A stretch of 64,000 nt of DNA from Theristus sp. LFF4_11 (taxonomy: Eukaryota; Nematoda; Chromadorea; Monhysterida; Xyalidae), in the NCBI GenBank assembly GCA_030248135.1, contig JASANC010001962.1:1-64000 (forward strand), written 5' to 3'. Positions 25,401 through 47,667 of this stretch are shown here, piece by piece; within the stretch, counting starts at the first letter, position 1; each line of letters starts with the position of its first letter. The notes under the pieces were generated by a model that did not search any database, was not told the origin of the DNA, and saw only the letters and a program-made list of their open reading frames with translations. The translations under genes and the position numbers were made by a program.

Positions 25401-28400
25401 GTGATTTCACCGCTTGGTTGCACTGGGACGCCAATTGGCATGTCATCATGGAGAGGGTTTTTTTGTGTTTGCAGTGCGTTTTCAAAATTTTCAAGTTTAA
25501 CGAAATGTGGTTTTTAAAGACAATTGTTATTTAAAATTTATGTATGGAATATTTGCGAAAACAATATCAGGTCTATTTTGCTTGTTGAAAATTGCAAGTG
25601 ACATTTACAACATAGCCAGCATGGGTGCATAAACGTATCACCATTAAAAAAGCAGAATCGCAGAAAAAAGCATTTCAGTTTCAGTGTCAGTTCAGTCACA
25701 AAAAAAATCGGTTGGTGTGTGTATTCATTTCCAATGATAGAATTGTCTCAATATGAAATATTCTTCAACTGTCAACGTATGTTGATTCATTGTTTTGAGA
25801 TAGGGATCAATGAATGCATCAGCGGTTTTCGATTTGGTTGCATTTGCTTCAGAACGCTGCCCAATCGCACGACGTCGTGACGCTGCCGAGCGCGGACGCG
25901 CACATCGAGAAACGCCAATTGCCGTTCGCAGTCACTGCCACCGCCAAAATGGCACCGATTGAGATTCAGTTCGAATTTCGTACCTTCCAATCAGACTGCC
26001 TCATCATGCTGCTGCCAACACGCGATGGCTCCAGTATTGAGGTACAGCAGCAGTCAGTAACGCTCTTCTCTTTGATTAGAGTGTTTGTCTGGGATTTTCA
26101 TTTTTCACAAATCTATCTTCAGCTAGTCATTGACGCCACTGGGCAATTGCGTTTGCACATCATGGGAGTTGAAGCGTTCGAGCGAGTCAATGAATTACTG
26201 GCCGAATCTGGTTGGTTTCATATTGTAAACTTTATAAACTGCAGCAGACTAGGGTTTTTATGTTGTTATTTATTCTTTTGAAGCCAGGTTTCATGTTTAT
26301 CAAGCGCCCATTTTTTTCTGTTTTTAGATGACAGCCGCATTGCCCCGGTGAACGACGTTCTCTGGCATCGGGTGCATTTGACGCTGACTGAATCGATGGT
26401 CGCTCTCCAACTGGATTCCAAACCGGTGCGCCGAATTGAGTCAAGTTTAATGCGAACGCGTGTCTACCCGGCGACGGGCAGCATTCGATTTGGTCAACAA
26501 AATTTTATCGGTTGCATCCGAACGCTGATCGTCAATGAGCGCAGACAGTTTTTCTTTGCCTCCGATGTCAACCGTGCAGCCGTGTTCAGCCAATGCACCG
26601 TTCGAAACCGGTTTGCCAGCCTGGTTTTTTTATTCATTGTTTTCGTTGGTTCGCACGTTTTTTTCTCAATTTCAGCTGCTATCCGAACCCGTGTGCAAAC
26701 GGCGGCAACTGTACGCAGACGATTGACAGCTTCACGTGCGAGTGTCGTGCTGGATACACGGGCAAACATTGCCATATTGGTGCTTTTTTCACGTTTTATG
26801 TTGTCTTTGTTGCTTCTGTTGGTTCAGACCACCGTGATAAGGGTCCATTAAGTGTAGAAAAGAATTCATGTGAAAACTGTTCCTGTAATTTTCAGTGAAA
26901 CACCCACATTCCTGCAATGAGCGCATTGCAACAGCAGACCAAGAAATTGACGATAAAACGGTCACGATTGACATCGATGGTAACGGACCTATGGCGCCGA
27001 TTGAAGTGCAGTGCAAGCCGCACACCGAAGGTTCCGTTCATCCACATTTTCCATTTTCATTCGCAATCTCGATTGAAAACGAACAGTTGGTTTGCTCTGT
27101 GGAAGATCTTCCGATCAATCACCTGAATAATATTGGATTTGGACCGTGATCAGTTTTGTAAATCGCGAAATAGTAAAGAAGAAGTGATGTGATTTGAAAC
27201 AAGACATGCTTTTTTGCAACACCCGACTGAAATATTGATCATCAACACAATTGCAGGCGTGCAAACCGTGGTACACCACGACCGCGAGCACGGTGTCACG
27301 GTGCAGGGCGCGTCCACGCCGGGCAGCTATCACATTTCGCTGCGTTACCCCGCCGGTTTCCACGCGCAGCCGCACGTGCAAGAGAAATTCGTGCGTTCGT
27401 TCGAGCGTTGCTGGCAACCGCTCAGCTATGAATGTCACGGCGGCGCCAGTTTGGTGCACACGCTCATGAAGAGACACGCGACCGATGCTGACGCACATCC
27501 GTCAACGACAAAGGGTAGGTTGGCTTTCGTTAGCGGCGTGTCTGGTACCGCAGTGCGGGCCTCCAACCCACCAGTACACACACAGCCTTCAGATGAAGAG
27601 TCCTCAACTCAAAATTAAAACGCACTTGAATTAAATTGATGCAAAGTCGTCAAATCTGATACAAAACCCACAAATTGGTGGTCATTCAAGCTTAAACAGG
27701 TTTGCGGTTTGAGGGGTGCGCAGCGTGGTACACCACACGCTGTCGCAAGAGTACACGACATGTTTACGGTTGCGTTAACCAGCCAGCGACCGCGCGCTCA
27801 CAGCATTTCCACTGTTCTTTTGCAGCGTTTTCCACGAGCACACCAGCATCGGCGTCGCGTCTGTACAACGCCAGTTACCGCCAGTCGTCGTGGTGGCTCG
27901 GCCGATCGGCACAGCCGATCTTCTCGTGGGCGGCGCCGGACGCACGCTCGCGTATGTGTGCCTGCGGACGCACGGGCACCTGTGCCAGTGAACACAGGTC
28001 GTTGCGATTGAGTGTTGTTGGTGATCGTTGTTGTGGTCGAGTGGATGGTTGCGTCGAGGCACAATTCGATGCTTGTTGTTGTTGTTTGCCGGAGCGCAAC
28101 GCTCCGGAGGGGCGAAGTCGAGTTGCTGGCGTTTGCGCCCGAAGCCGCCGGTTGCACTCTGAGGACGCGCAAGCGTCGCAACCACAATTGGATGGTAGTC
28201 ACCAGCTGCACGCTAGACTGGCGGCGGTGCTGATGCCAGAGAACGTCTGTACCAAAGATTCAATGAGCGCAATCACTTGTAGTGATGCTTTCCCACATGC
28301 ACACTTTTCACTGGCCGACCCTGATGCTTTGTTGCTGGTGTTTCATAAAAATCAAGTGAACCTTGTTTTTGTGACTGCAGTGTGTGCAATTGCGACGGCG

Positions 28401-31400
28401 AGACGACGGAGACGAGGGTTGACTTCGGCAACGCCACCGATCTCGCGCACCTTCCGGTGCAGTCGTTGTTCGTTGGTGACACGGACCTTGAATACAAGGC
28501 TGCGGTCGTGCATGTTGGACCGCTGCTTTGTGCCGGCCATGGTACGATCGCAGCGACCTTGCTTTTACTCTTGATTGTTGATTAAGTTCGTTTGTCTGAG
28601 TTTGAATTGGACTCGCTGAAAAAACCAAATACTGCCAATCGGCATCGGCATGTATTTGAATTTCGTTTTCATTTTGAATGAACAATACAGAAGAAAGCGT
28701 ATGCTGTTGAGAAGGAACGAAAAACGTTCTTGGCGAAATTTTACGGATATTTGTGTTAATTAGTGACTCACTATTGTAAAAGATAACACGATAAATAAAT
28801 TGTTTGCTATTTTTCCAGTTGGCGACCAACCGGTGACATTCACCACACGCGACTCATTTCTTATGGTGCAACGACGCGCTGCTAGCGTTCTGCAATTCTC
28901 GCTGCAATTCCGTAGCACCCGTGATTCGGGTGTGCTCATGTTTGTGCACGCTGCTGAAACGGAGTGGATAAAGCTGTTCTTACTCGGTAGGTTTGCACTT
29001 TTCAGGTGAATACAAACAACATTCATGACGACTATGACAATAACCGAAAATGACTACGACAGTTTTGTTTTTGCAGACGGCAACCAGGTGCGAGCGCAGA
29101 TTGTTGGCGGCAGTCGTTTTGTGGAGTTGCGTGCGTCGCCAGCTGGCGGTGGCGACAACGCTGCAACACGTCAGTTGGCAGACGATCAATGGCACACGGT
29201 CGGTCTGTACGTGCACGAGGAGCATGCCGAGCTGGCGTTGGATGATGCGCAGCTGGTCGCCAATGACAACGTGCTGATGCCATTGATCGACGGACAGTTG
29301 ATGCTTGGTGCGTTTGGGTTTGTTTGCAGCTGGTTGAACAGTGCATGAAGACACACAAAATTGGATGGCGCTAGTAGGCTTCAGGGTCGCTTGATTGTAC
29401 AGAACTATATAAAAACGCGGATCCACGTTTTTCGAGGCGTTTATTTGCTATCAAAATCAAGACACCCCAAACGCCATTATTTCCGAAAATGGAAACCAGT
29501 TTGCACACGGCACCGCGCACCCAGAGCTGCGTGAACTAAAGTTCTCTCAATCAGCTAGCCTGTGTTTCATCCTCAAAAAATCCGTCGGCAACCAAATCCT
29601 CACGTTCCGTCCACAAATCCGTCGGCTAACACCAACAGAGCCGCCTTTTGCCACGCAGGCGCTTCGCAGGAGCGCTCCGCCGGCTTTGTGGGCGCTATGC
29701 GTCGCGTGTTCCTCGACGGCACCGTGGTCAGATTGGCAGGCTTGCTGTCGGCAGATGCCACTAAACTGGGTGTGCAGCCTGGGCTCGTGCATCAATGCGA
29801 TCGCGACCAAGTGCTCTGTCACAACGACGCTCGCTGTGTGGAGCTGTACGATTCGTACGAGTGCAACTGCGAGCAGACGCCGTTCGGCGGCCGATTTTGT
29901 GAACAAGGTAGTAGCTTTTATTTTCGATCATAGAAAGGTAAACAGCTTCAAACGCAGGAATTCCAAGTTGGTAAAGTGACTCAAGTCCTCTACAACAGGA
30001 CCGGCTCACTTAGGCTATTTTGAATTGCCACATAAAGATTGAAACTGTAGTTTCTTTTCGACGTCTGCAAACGTGTTGCAAACGAACCCAAAAAATGATA
30101 ATACAATTGTGGACAGAGGCACGTAGCGTCACTCCCCGGGGGAATCTGCATGGGTGGACATGAAAGTCAAAGTCACGATCTGATTAGTCCAACCGTCAAG
30201 TCAAAGCTATTGGGCAAGACCGCAAGAGTAAAGAAAAACGCCAACGCCAGCGACCGGAAGCACTGTATCCGTTCAGATATCGGCGTCGCTTTGTTCTCCG
30301 GTTCGCGACTTCGGTTCACGAGTTCGCCGCACGCACGCGCACCTATGCCGCCGACAACGGAGGCGCTGATGCGAGTGGGATTCCAAACGTCCGTTCGAAG
30401 CTGCCACGTGTTCACTGGCACTGCACCGTACACTGAGCTGTACATGAACGTCACGATCAGCGACAAAGGTGCGTGACACAAATGGTTGATGAATGTGCTC
30501 TGAGGCACACTGTCGTTGCAAAAGCCTTTCGCACATAGTTGTTTCCGGGGGGGGGAGGCACCTCACAGCGCTGGAACTAGTATTCATTCGCATACCACAC
30601 ACGCAGTACAGTGCCAAACAAGCCACCGGAATGGTTGTTGTGTTCACAGTTCGCAGATGCGCTCTGAAATCCACTAGATTCCAGTGGTCAACCGAAATCA
30701 CCGAGCGTTGCTTTGCAGGTTATCTGCTGTTGCTCGTCTCGTCTGACGGCGTCCGCAGCAGCACACTCGTCGACAGTCGCCGCAACTACGCGGACGGCAC
30801 CTACTACGACGTGCGTGTGCAGCGAGACCGTGCCAACCGGACACACCTGCAGTTTGTGGTAGGTTTTTGCTTTGTTGATTTTATTTGTGTATTTTATAAT
30901 TGTTACTCCACCTCCTCCCCACGTCACCAGTATTTGAAACGTACCAAACTTCGGTGGTGTCGTCCTTGTTGTTGTGACTGCTGAACCTCAGCGTCCTGTG
31001 GGCGTGTGGCCAATTGCTCTCGCCTCGAGAGGGTGGCAGCTTCCAACTTTGAATTCGCTAACCTCGTTTCAATTTTCTTCTGTCCTCTGGAGGCACCAGT
31101 GATCTGAGCCCTATCTCGACTTCCATCGCTTTGGTAATGGATGGTGTTTGAAAGTTTTGAGTTTCGTCACCGTAATATCTGGTTGTTTTGCACGCATTTT
31201 TGTGAGATTGAAAACGAAATAATTTGCAGGTGAACGAGCACGAGCCGCTGTCGTTGGACACCGTCGAGCCGTTGCCCATGCACAAATTGACCACTTGGAC
31301 GCTCGGCGGAGAAGGTCACACACAACAATTCTCTGTTCAATTCAATATACGTGACAAACTGACTGACGCAACTCTGACCAGACGAGGGCAAACAAGAAAA

Positions 31401-32392
31401 GGGCGAAAACGAATAGTAAAGCGGCATTCATGAAATAATATTTAGTGACCGCGTAACAGTGTTGAAACCTAGCTACGCGGTCACTAAACGCTGCTTCATG
31501 AATGCCCGTTTACGTTCGATGCTGCAGGCTTCGCGGGTTGCGTGTCGCGTGCGCGTGTCGGCGACGAGTATCCGTTGAAGGAGCACACCCTGTACGAGTC
31601 CAATCGTCTGCTGGCGGTTGGTGCGCCCGCGATGCCGCAGCACTGCCCGTCGCCGCCCGCTTTCATCGATGCGAAACGCACCGCAAGCGTTCGATCGAGT
31701 GTCGACGAGCAAATTCTCATTGGCGATTATTATGCTGTGGTCGATGACGAGACAACAGGCACAATGGAACGCTGGGATGATGGACCGTTGTTGGTGCACG
31801 TGGTCGCTGTTGACAATGACCCGTCCTATTGGGCCGGTCAGTGTTTTCGTTCGTTTTTATGTGCTTTTGTTCGCATTGAAAGCATGGATTGATTGGCGTC
31901 GCGTGAATCGACGGACAGAATTTCCTGTTGCTGTTTGTGTTGTTTATTGCTGCTGGCCACTGTGGACAGGTGTTACACAATGGTCAGCGTTATTTTTTGG
32001 CCACCTCCATAAAAAAACGAACGGTTAACTCGTACTCGCACTACAGCCCAGCCAATCAGCGTTTGCTTGTTGGTCTCACGATTCGCCAAACTAAACGAGC
32101 CAGGGTTCGCGGCGGTGTTTGCCTGGCGAGTCAGTCGGTCACCCCGAACACAACAACGTCGCACTTTTCTCCCGCATTTGCAGCGCTGCTAGGCATCGCA
32201 CTGGCGTTGCTGGTGTTGGTGTGCGTGTGCTGTGCGTGCGTCTGTTGGCGGCAGCTGCATGCGCCCTCTGGCGAGTACAAAACACACGAGGGTGACCCGC
32301 TCTACCTGACGCCCGACAACTCGCAGACGGCCTTGGTCAAACGACCGAAGGCAACGCCGACCGACGAGGAGCGACGCGAGTTTTTCATTTGA
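22449..32392 (+). CDS. Caspr/neurexin IV-like receptor (contactin-associated family)
   Basis: Multi-exon type I membrane protein. It begins with a hydrophobic stretch ([10 protein letters not shown], near 22455); the initiating ATG is probably in an unidentified upstream exon. Domain order matches Caspr: a diverged discoidin-like region (22540-22910, 23258-23399), laminin-G 1 (about 23864-25400), laminin-G 2 (about 25858-26610), EGF 1 (about 26674-26780, six Cys), a fibrinogen-like module ([16 protein letters not shown], about 26895; SWWLGRS, about 27882; CNCDGETTE and VGPLLC, about 28380-28550), laminin-G 3 (about 28819-29780), EGF 2 (about 29795-29907), laminin-G 4 (about 30280-31840). A Cys-rich transmembrane segment lies at about 32184-32250. 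The tail has GEYKTHE, like the protein 4.1-binding segment of Caspr proteins, and ends EFFI, a likely PDZ ligand. The family organises septate-type and axon-glia junctions; C. elegans has Caspr homologues. The role here is inference. Confidence 0.85.
29909..30101 (+). mobile_element. TIR repeat family C, copy 2, abutting a splice donor
   Basis: Shares GGAATTCCAAGTTGG, CACTTAGGCTATTTTGAATT, CCACATAAAGATTGAAAC and GTTTCTTTTCGACG with the other family C copies, in the same order. Some bases after the first end are deleted. Its TA start (TAGTAGCTTTTATTTTCG) overlaps the splice donor of the Caspr exon ending GAACAAG|GTAGTA at 29907. The right end is GATAATAC at 30101. It fills most of this intron. 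Confidence 0.6.
31417..31512. mobile_element. Hairpin MITE family D, intact 96-bp copy
   Basis: 18-bp inverted ends TAAAGCGGCATTCATGAA and TTCATGAATGCCCGTTTA. Inside these a second inverted pair TAGTGACCGCG(T) and (A)CGCGGTCACTA almost closes the element into one hairpin. TA may be the target duplication, as in Tc1/mariner-type MITEs. It sits in a Caspr intron, ending 18 bp before the acceptor GCTGCAG|GCTTCG. Confidence 0.75.
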
Positions 32393-33098
32393 ATTTTGAT
32401 CAATCAATTTTGTCATTGCGGTTTTGCATTTTGTATGATGAAGAAAGAATCCACATGGTGCGCTTTATTTGACTGCGTCATGATCAAGAATTTTTCTCAG
32501 ATTTTTTGTTTCAATTTGTGTGCTCTCTGTGGTCCCACCATCCAATCGAATGATTCGCTGTTTTTGCATTTTCATTTTTTTCTTAGTCTGATCAAAATGA
32601 CCATCCATACACACATGGTGCCAGTATCAAGTTGTCTGTCATTCCAAAATTCCACGCTGGAATCACCACGAAAGTCCAAAACGCCATTGCCATTTTTTCA
32701 TGTTTCACAATTCTCCTGGTTCTCTGACGCGTGTGTTTTTAGGTTCGTTTCTTTCCATTTCATTTTGATGTCTGCTCTGACCAACAGCGAATCTCACACC
32801 CAAAAAATCTTCGTTTGGGTATTATATTTATTCAATCAGTTTATTTTCTTTGTGATTCGTAGTCCATTTCAATTTGGTCCGTCCTGTGTGCTTTAATTGC
32901 AGTTTTTGCACCCGATCTCTCTTTTCCAGTTGTCACAATAAGCTTGAATTTTATCGATTTCTTTTTGTTACATTTTGTTTTTTTGGGCAGCTCTCGCATT
33001 TTCTGTGCATTTTGTGATTTGTGAAATGGCAATAAGTTTTTTTGTGAACTGTCATGTTGTCCAGTCTCGTCGCCTTGTATTTGTGTATAGAAATTGTG

Positions 33099-33104
33099 AA
33101 TAAA
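33099..33104 (+). promoter_or_regulatory. Candidate Caspr poly(A) signal
   Basis: AATAAA about 700 bp after the Caspr stop, in GAATAAACGAAAAAG, before the ferredoxin gene. No closer canonical hexamer was seen after the stop. Confidence 0.3.
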
Positions 33105-33290
33105 CGAAAAAGAAATGACGTTTTTGGTTCACAATTTATTTGAAAACTATTGGGTTTGCCACGATTATGATGGCCACAATCCAGTCTGTACATTTGCAGG
33201 TGTTTTTTTATTATTATTTGGTTGGGTCATCTTTCTTTAGGAATAGAATGTTCAACGTAGATTTTGATGCAGGTGACTTTTAAAGACACT

Positions 33291-34754
<1,464 letters not shown>

Positions 34755-35690
34755 CTCGTCTGGATGCATTGATTGATTGCTTTTAATATGCACGACATGC
34801 GAATGTGGCGCTGAGCTCCTTAGCTCTAGTCAAGAAATGTATTGATTGTATTTTTATTTGTGTGTGTTCAACTTTGTATGATTTTTTTCGGTTGGTTTAG
34901 CACTGTTGTGTGAAGTAAACGCTATTTGATAGTGGCAAAAAGCTGCAGTATTTCTGTTGGACTGTTTTTGACAGGACTTACAAACAACTATTTCAGCAAT
35001 TTTTGGAAATTTATGGCGTTTTTCATTGCGGGGACCGATTAGCATCCAACGCACAGCCCAGCAGGCGACCGGAAGGGTCCCACTTATCCCCAAAATTTGG
35101 CACCCGCCCACGAATAGGTACCCCCTACCTAAAAATGTATGCCATTTTCGCTATTTTGAAACTGAAACTTTGAACACTTTTATGGTTTCAGGTAACCACA
35201 GCTGAAAACATTTGGTACACACCCTCCGCTCAATAGGGATTACTGGATTATTGTTCTGCACCCTAAAGTAAAGACCGGAGATAGTTGGTGTGCGTGCGCG
35301 ACTACCGTCCCCGTCCACGTCCACACCACCATCACCTCGCCATCGAATGACCCACCACCCACCTTGATTTTATGTTCTCGCGCTCGCGGTGAACCTCTTG
35401 ATTTTATGTTCTCGCGGTGAGTTTATACATTGCGACTTCAGTCATTTTTGCTGTTGAAGTTCATGTTGCCAAATTAAATTAAAATTAAATTAAAATTGTC
35501 ATCGTGAAATATGGACTAGTATCGATGGATGCCTTTTTAGTATTTTTGAGAAATTGAAGTTTCTAAAATCATTATTGAGAAATCTCCTCAATTTTCAAAA
35601 AGTACAAAATGCAATCCATCCATACAGTCCATTTTTTCTGATGGCAATTTTATTCCTGTTTAAACATGGGTTGTTTGAACAAAAATCGAA
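34755..35690. other. Spacer after ferredoxin
   Basis: No gene recognised. It contains a short direct duplication of CTTGATTTTATGTTCTCGCG (about 35362-35420) and a C-rich stretch of CCGTCCACGTCCACACC type around 35310. The function is unknown. Confidence 0.4.
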
Positions 35691-35699
35691 TTTTTTTGA

Positions 35700-36060
35700 A
35701 GTGATTTTAAAAAAATGCCGATTTTTTTATCGAATTTTTTTTTCTAATATGCTCTGAAAACCTCAATTTTGGAAAATTTTTCGAAAGTTCAACAAAATTT
35801 ATTTTCTTTGATATTACCTCATAACACCGTCAGCAGTCGAATTTGGACCGTTTTACCGACTGATTGTAGGCTTCAACAACTTCTGCGATGAAGTTTTTGA
35901 GCATCCCAAAGCTTGGCTTACCATCATAGTTGTTCCAGAGCCGAGGGGTTGGGGGGGCCGATATAGATAGCTGGAGCAAATTTTCCAGATAGAGAAGGGA
36001 AGGGGAAAAAAAACTAGAAAAAATCGTCATTTTTGTTTTTTGAAGAGGTTTTAAAAATAC
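35700..36060. mobile_element. Broken family A MITE with a family B end inserted
   Basis: Family A core (CTCTGAAAACCTCAATTTTG, ACCGACTGATTGTAGGCTTC, CCAAAGCTTGGC) runs to TTACCAT at about 35923. There it is cut by CATAGTTGTTCCAGAGCC, the left end of the family B element seen at 37175. The rest of family A does not follow. No flanking duplication could be paired, so this is a truncated or rearranged remnant. Confidence 0.55.
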
Positions 36061-36081
36061 ACTGAAAATCAAGTATAAACC

Positions 36082-36778
36082 TAGGGTTTTTAAAAAAAAC
36101 AAAAATCGTCATTTTTGTTTTTTTTTTAAATTTTTTTTTTTTAAATTTCAAAAATCAAAGTTGTGCTAAATCAATCAGGGAGTCCGAAGAACTACATATG
36201 ATATGCAAGCGCCTCCCGAATGACTCCCGTATGACGGAACTTTGCAGATTTTGTTTCGGAGACCTCAATTACCCCTTTTCCAAACCGTCACCATGCCTCT
36301 TCTTGTGTTTTGACCTCCAAAACGTCACTAATTGTCCCCAGCTAAACTAATGCTAAAGTGAAGACAAACATACCGCCTTGAAATTCGATCAATTCTTCTG
36401 ATGGTGTTGCGACGACACGACACGAAGCAGCAAGCAACCAGACAACGTAGCGCTTGCAAACGGAGCAGCGAGCACAATCGGACGCTCTGCGAGGCGAATC
36501 GTCACCTTATCTGCATCGGAAATGGTAGGCCAAGCTTTGGGACGCTCAAAAACTTCATCGCAGATGTTGTCGTGGCCTAAAATCAGTCGGTAAAACGGCC
36601 CAAAATCGACTGCTAAAGGTTTTACGAGGTATAATCAAAGAAAATTTTTGTTGAACTTTCGAAAAATTTTGCCTACGCTTGCGTATCAAATGTGGTTCTT
36701 CGAACTCCCTGATTGATTTAGCACAACTTCGATTTTTGAATTTTTTTACAAAAATGACGATTTTTTTTAACAACCCTT
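36082..36778 (+). mobile_element. Rearranged family A MITE
   Basis: Begins TAGGGTTTTTAAAAAAAAC and follows family A in the plus orientation as far as GAACTTTCGAAAAATTTTGCC. It then switches to a family A end in the opposite orientation (TGTGGTTCTTCGAACTCCC) and ends TTTAACAACCC. The left and right ends are therefore the same end of the family, inverted. Confidence 0.6.
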
Positions 36779-36782
36779 CTAG

Positions 36783-37017
36783 TCGCGTCCGTGGCGTAGC
36801 GGTAGAACTTCGGCCTACAGTTCTGTAAGTACCGGGTTCGAACCTCGCTGTGGACAAGACATACTCGTGGAAAATTAGAGTGACCAACGAACATCTGGTG
36901 GTCTATTCCCTCCTGAGCCGAGGGTAAAATTGGGCTCGGGGCAGTATTGCCCGTCTCCGCCGGAGTTTGGTACCTTCGGGTCCGGAACCGGCGCGCGTAT
37001 AATTAAATTAAATTAAA
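36783..37017 (+). mobile_element. tRNA-derived SINE
   Basis: The head reads like a tRNA: GTCCGTGGCGTAGCGGTAGA fits the Pol III A box, and GGGTTCGAACCTC 40 bp later is a good B box. The ends GTCC and GGAC can pair. The anticodon arm is not a usable 5-bp stem with 7-nt loop, so a functional tRNA is unlikely. An unrelated body of about 140 bp follows (GAGCCGAGGGTAAAATTGG, GGGTCCGGAACCGG) and the tail is AT-rich repeats of AATTA type. This is the layout of a tRNA-derived SINE. No clear target duplication was found. Confidence 0.65.
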
Positions 37018-37174
37018 AAAAATTAAAATTTTCTCCAAGGGTTCGTTATCTTTAAACTTTTTTAATGCTTTTTTAAATTGGAATTTTTAATTAATTAAAA
37101 ACACGAATTTTTGCCATCCAAAATTGTACTTTCATCTGAAAATACGTTTAAGAGTAAGACACTTTCCACAGAAA

Positions 37175-37933
37175 CATAGTTGTTCCAGAGCCGAGGGGTT
37201 GGGGGGAGGGTTGTTAAAAAAAACAAAAATCGTCATTTTTGTTTTGTTTTTTTTGATTATTTTTTTGATTTCAAAACTCAAAGTTGTGCTAAATCAATCA
37301 GGGAGTTCGAAGAACCACATTTGATATGCAAGCGCCTCCGGAATGACTCCCGTATGGCGGAACTTTGGAGATTTAGTTTTGGTGACCTCAATTACCCCTT
37401 TTTCAAACCGTCACCATGCCTCTTCTTGTGTTTTGACCTCCAAAACGTCACTAATTGCCCCCAGCCCAAGTGAAAATACACATACCGGCTTGAAATTCGA
37501 TAAATTCTGATGATGTGTCGCGACAGCAGGACACGAAACGGCAACCAGACAACGTAACGCTTGCAAACGGAGCAACTCGGACGCTCAAATTTAGATGGCG
37601 AGGCGAATCGTCACCTTATCTGCATCGGAAATGGTAAGCCAACCTTTGGGACGCTCAAAAACTTCATCGCAGATGTTGTTGAAGCCTGAAATCAGTCGGT
37701 AAAACGGTCCAAAATCGACTGCTAAAGGTTTTACGAGGTAATATCAAAGAAAATTTTTGTTGAACTTTCGAAAAATTGTGCCAAAATTGAGGTTTTCAGA
37801 GCATATTAGAGGAAAATTTTTCAATTTTTTTTTAAATCGGCATTTTTGTTTTTTATTCACTTTTTTTAATTTGATTTTTGATTAACAACCCTAGGCCGGC
37901 CCCCCAGCCCCCCCCCCCCCTAGAACAACTATG
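37175..37933. mobile_element. hAT-type MITE family B carrying a family A core
   Basis: Inverted ends CATAGTTGTTCCAG (37175) and CTAGAACAACTATG (ending 37933), each followed inward by a G- or C-run. They are flanked by the perfect 8-bp duplication CACAGAAA (37167-37174, 37934-37941). Between the runs lies an almost complete family A element (37207-37892, ends AGGGTTGTTAA and TTAACAACCCT). The inner element has no duplication of its own. Either it inserted and lost its flanks, or family B is family A with new ends. Confidence 0.8.
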
Positions 37934-38082
37934 CACAGAAAGTGACTTTGTGATTTTTTTTGCCCAGAGTTTTGTTTGAACTTTGTTTTTGGCAGAATTT
38001 TTTTGACAATTTCTACTGTCAGATCAAAGATCGACGAACAAAGTCCAGATACCGATAGAAGTTTGAACAAAAAATAGCAGCT

Positions 38083-38112
38083 AGGTTAGGTACGCTTCAT
38101 GAATGCCCGTTA
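38083..38112. mobile_element. Truncated family D MITE end
   Basis: CTTCATGAATGCCCGTTA with a short piece of the internal arm before it (GCTAGG). Only one end of the 96-bp hairpin MITE is present. Confidence 0.45.
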
Positions 38113-38588
38113 GCTTTCATAAAACTGGCTGCTTCCTGACTTCGAGGTCGGCGTTGGTGGAGTGGACCCCACACCACACACCCGATTTTGTTCATTTTTC
38201 AAAGCCATGGTTAAAAGTCATAGCGATTGGATATTCACGTTTCAAAAAGTTGCATTTTTATTTGGCTTCATCATGGCAGTTTCAGATGAAAAATGAAGTC
38301 ATATTTGCGCGTCTGTCTTGTCCACACCTTCAAACCATCCTTGTCATCTGTATTCGTCAATGCATCCAAAAGTATCAGCAGCGTCCTTTTTCGCATGTCC
38401 CTATTCAGCAGTTCTTACGGGCTTCACAAACACAACGTCTTGATTCTCATTTTCAGATACGCAGTTTCAACAACAACAAAAACTATTGACTGCGAACAAA
38501 ACGGCAATATTTGACGACACAAATACACATCGATCCAGTGATTGAGTTTCGGTCGAGAAACACGTGCTGTATTGATTCGGTGCAGTGA

Positions 38589-46826
<8,238 letters not shown>

Positions 46827-47667
46827 ACACCGTCGCCCTGGTTCCGGTCGCCGTGTTCGATCGTCGGTTCTGTTTTCTTAATTACCGTTCTTCTTGTGTG
46901 TGTTTTTCGTTCGGTGTGGCGCATTCTATTCTGAGTCAACAAGAACGTGCGTACACCATTGTCCACTTGTTTCTGCTGTATTCAACCATCCATCCATCTT
47001 CTCTCGCATCCGTTTGTCTCACTCTCGCTGAGGTTTTTTCGTAGGTTTTGATTTTTTTTAGGTTTGAGGTTTACATCGCTCGACTGATGTAGTTTTGGTT
47101 GTTGTTTAGAATTTCATTTGGTTTATTATGGTGTTTTCATTGCTCTTGACGCCGGTAAAATTCCAGTTCGACGGCCACGGTGGTGTCCCCGTGTCCCAGA
47201 TGAATTTGTTTGAGTTATGCAGCAAGCCAATAGCCGGTGTGGATCCGAAAATGTGATTTTGCGTGAAGCTCAGCGTCTCTGGTCATCACCGTCGCCTGAA
47301 ATGTTGCACTGTTCAAACTGACTGATGTTGTTTGTTGTGTTCGCTCGCTCGCTACCAGTGTTGTCCGTTTATTTTCAACAAATTATTGGAGTTCAGCAGT
47401 TCAACCATCGTTCTCTAGTATTCAAGTTCCATTTGTCGAGCTTTTTTCTATGTATGAAGAAACGCTACAATAATCGACACGACAATTATTGCGACACCTT
47501 TGCAATTTGCCTTGCTTCACGCATCATCGTATGTGTTTGTTCTGCTGATTCAAAAAATCATGAACCATGGTTTGAGTAAGTTTTGTCAACGGAACGTCTG
47601 GATTACTGAAATAACAACTCCTGTTCCAATAAGTGGTCCTGTGTGGTGGACATATTCATAATTCCTC

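Noticed and set aside
27702..28574. Long plus-strand open frame of 290 codons in the Caspr region
   Set aside because: Caspr motifs here ([16 protein letters not shown]) are split between frames by introns; the single frame gives mostly Arg/Ser/Cys sequence without homology.
36783..36853. Functional tRNA gene
   Set aside because: A and B boxes are good, but the anticodon arm does not form a normal stem and loop and the sequence runs into a SINE-like body.
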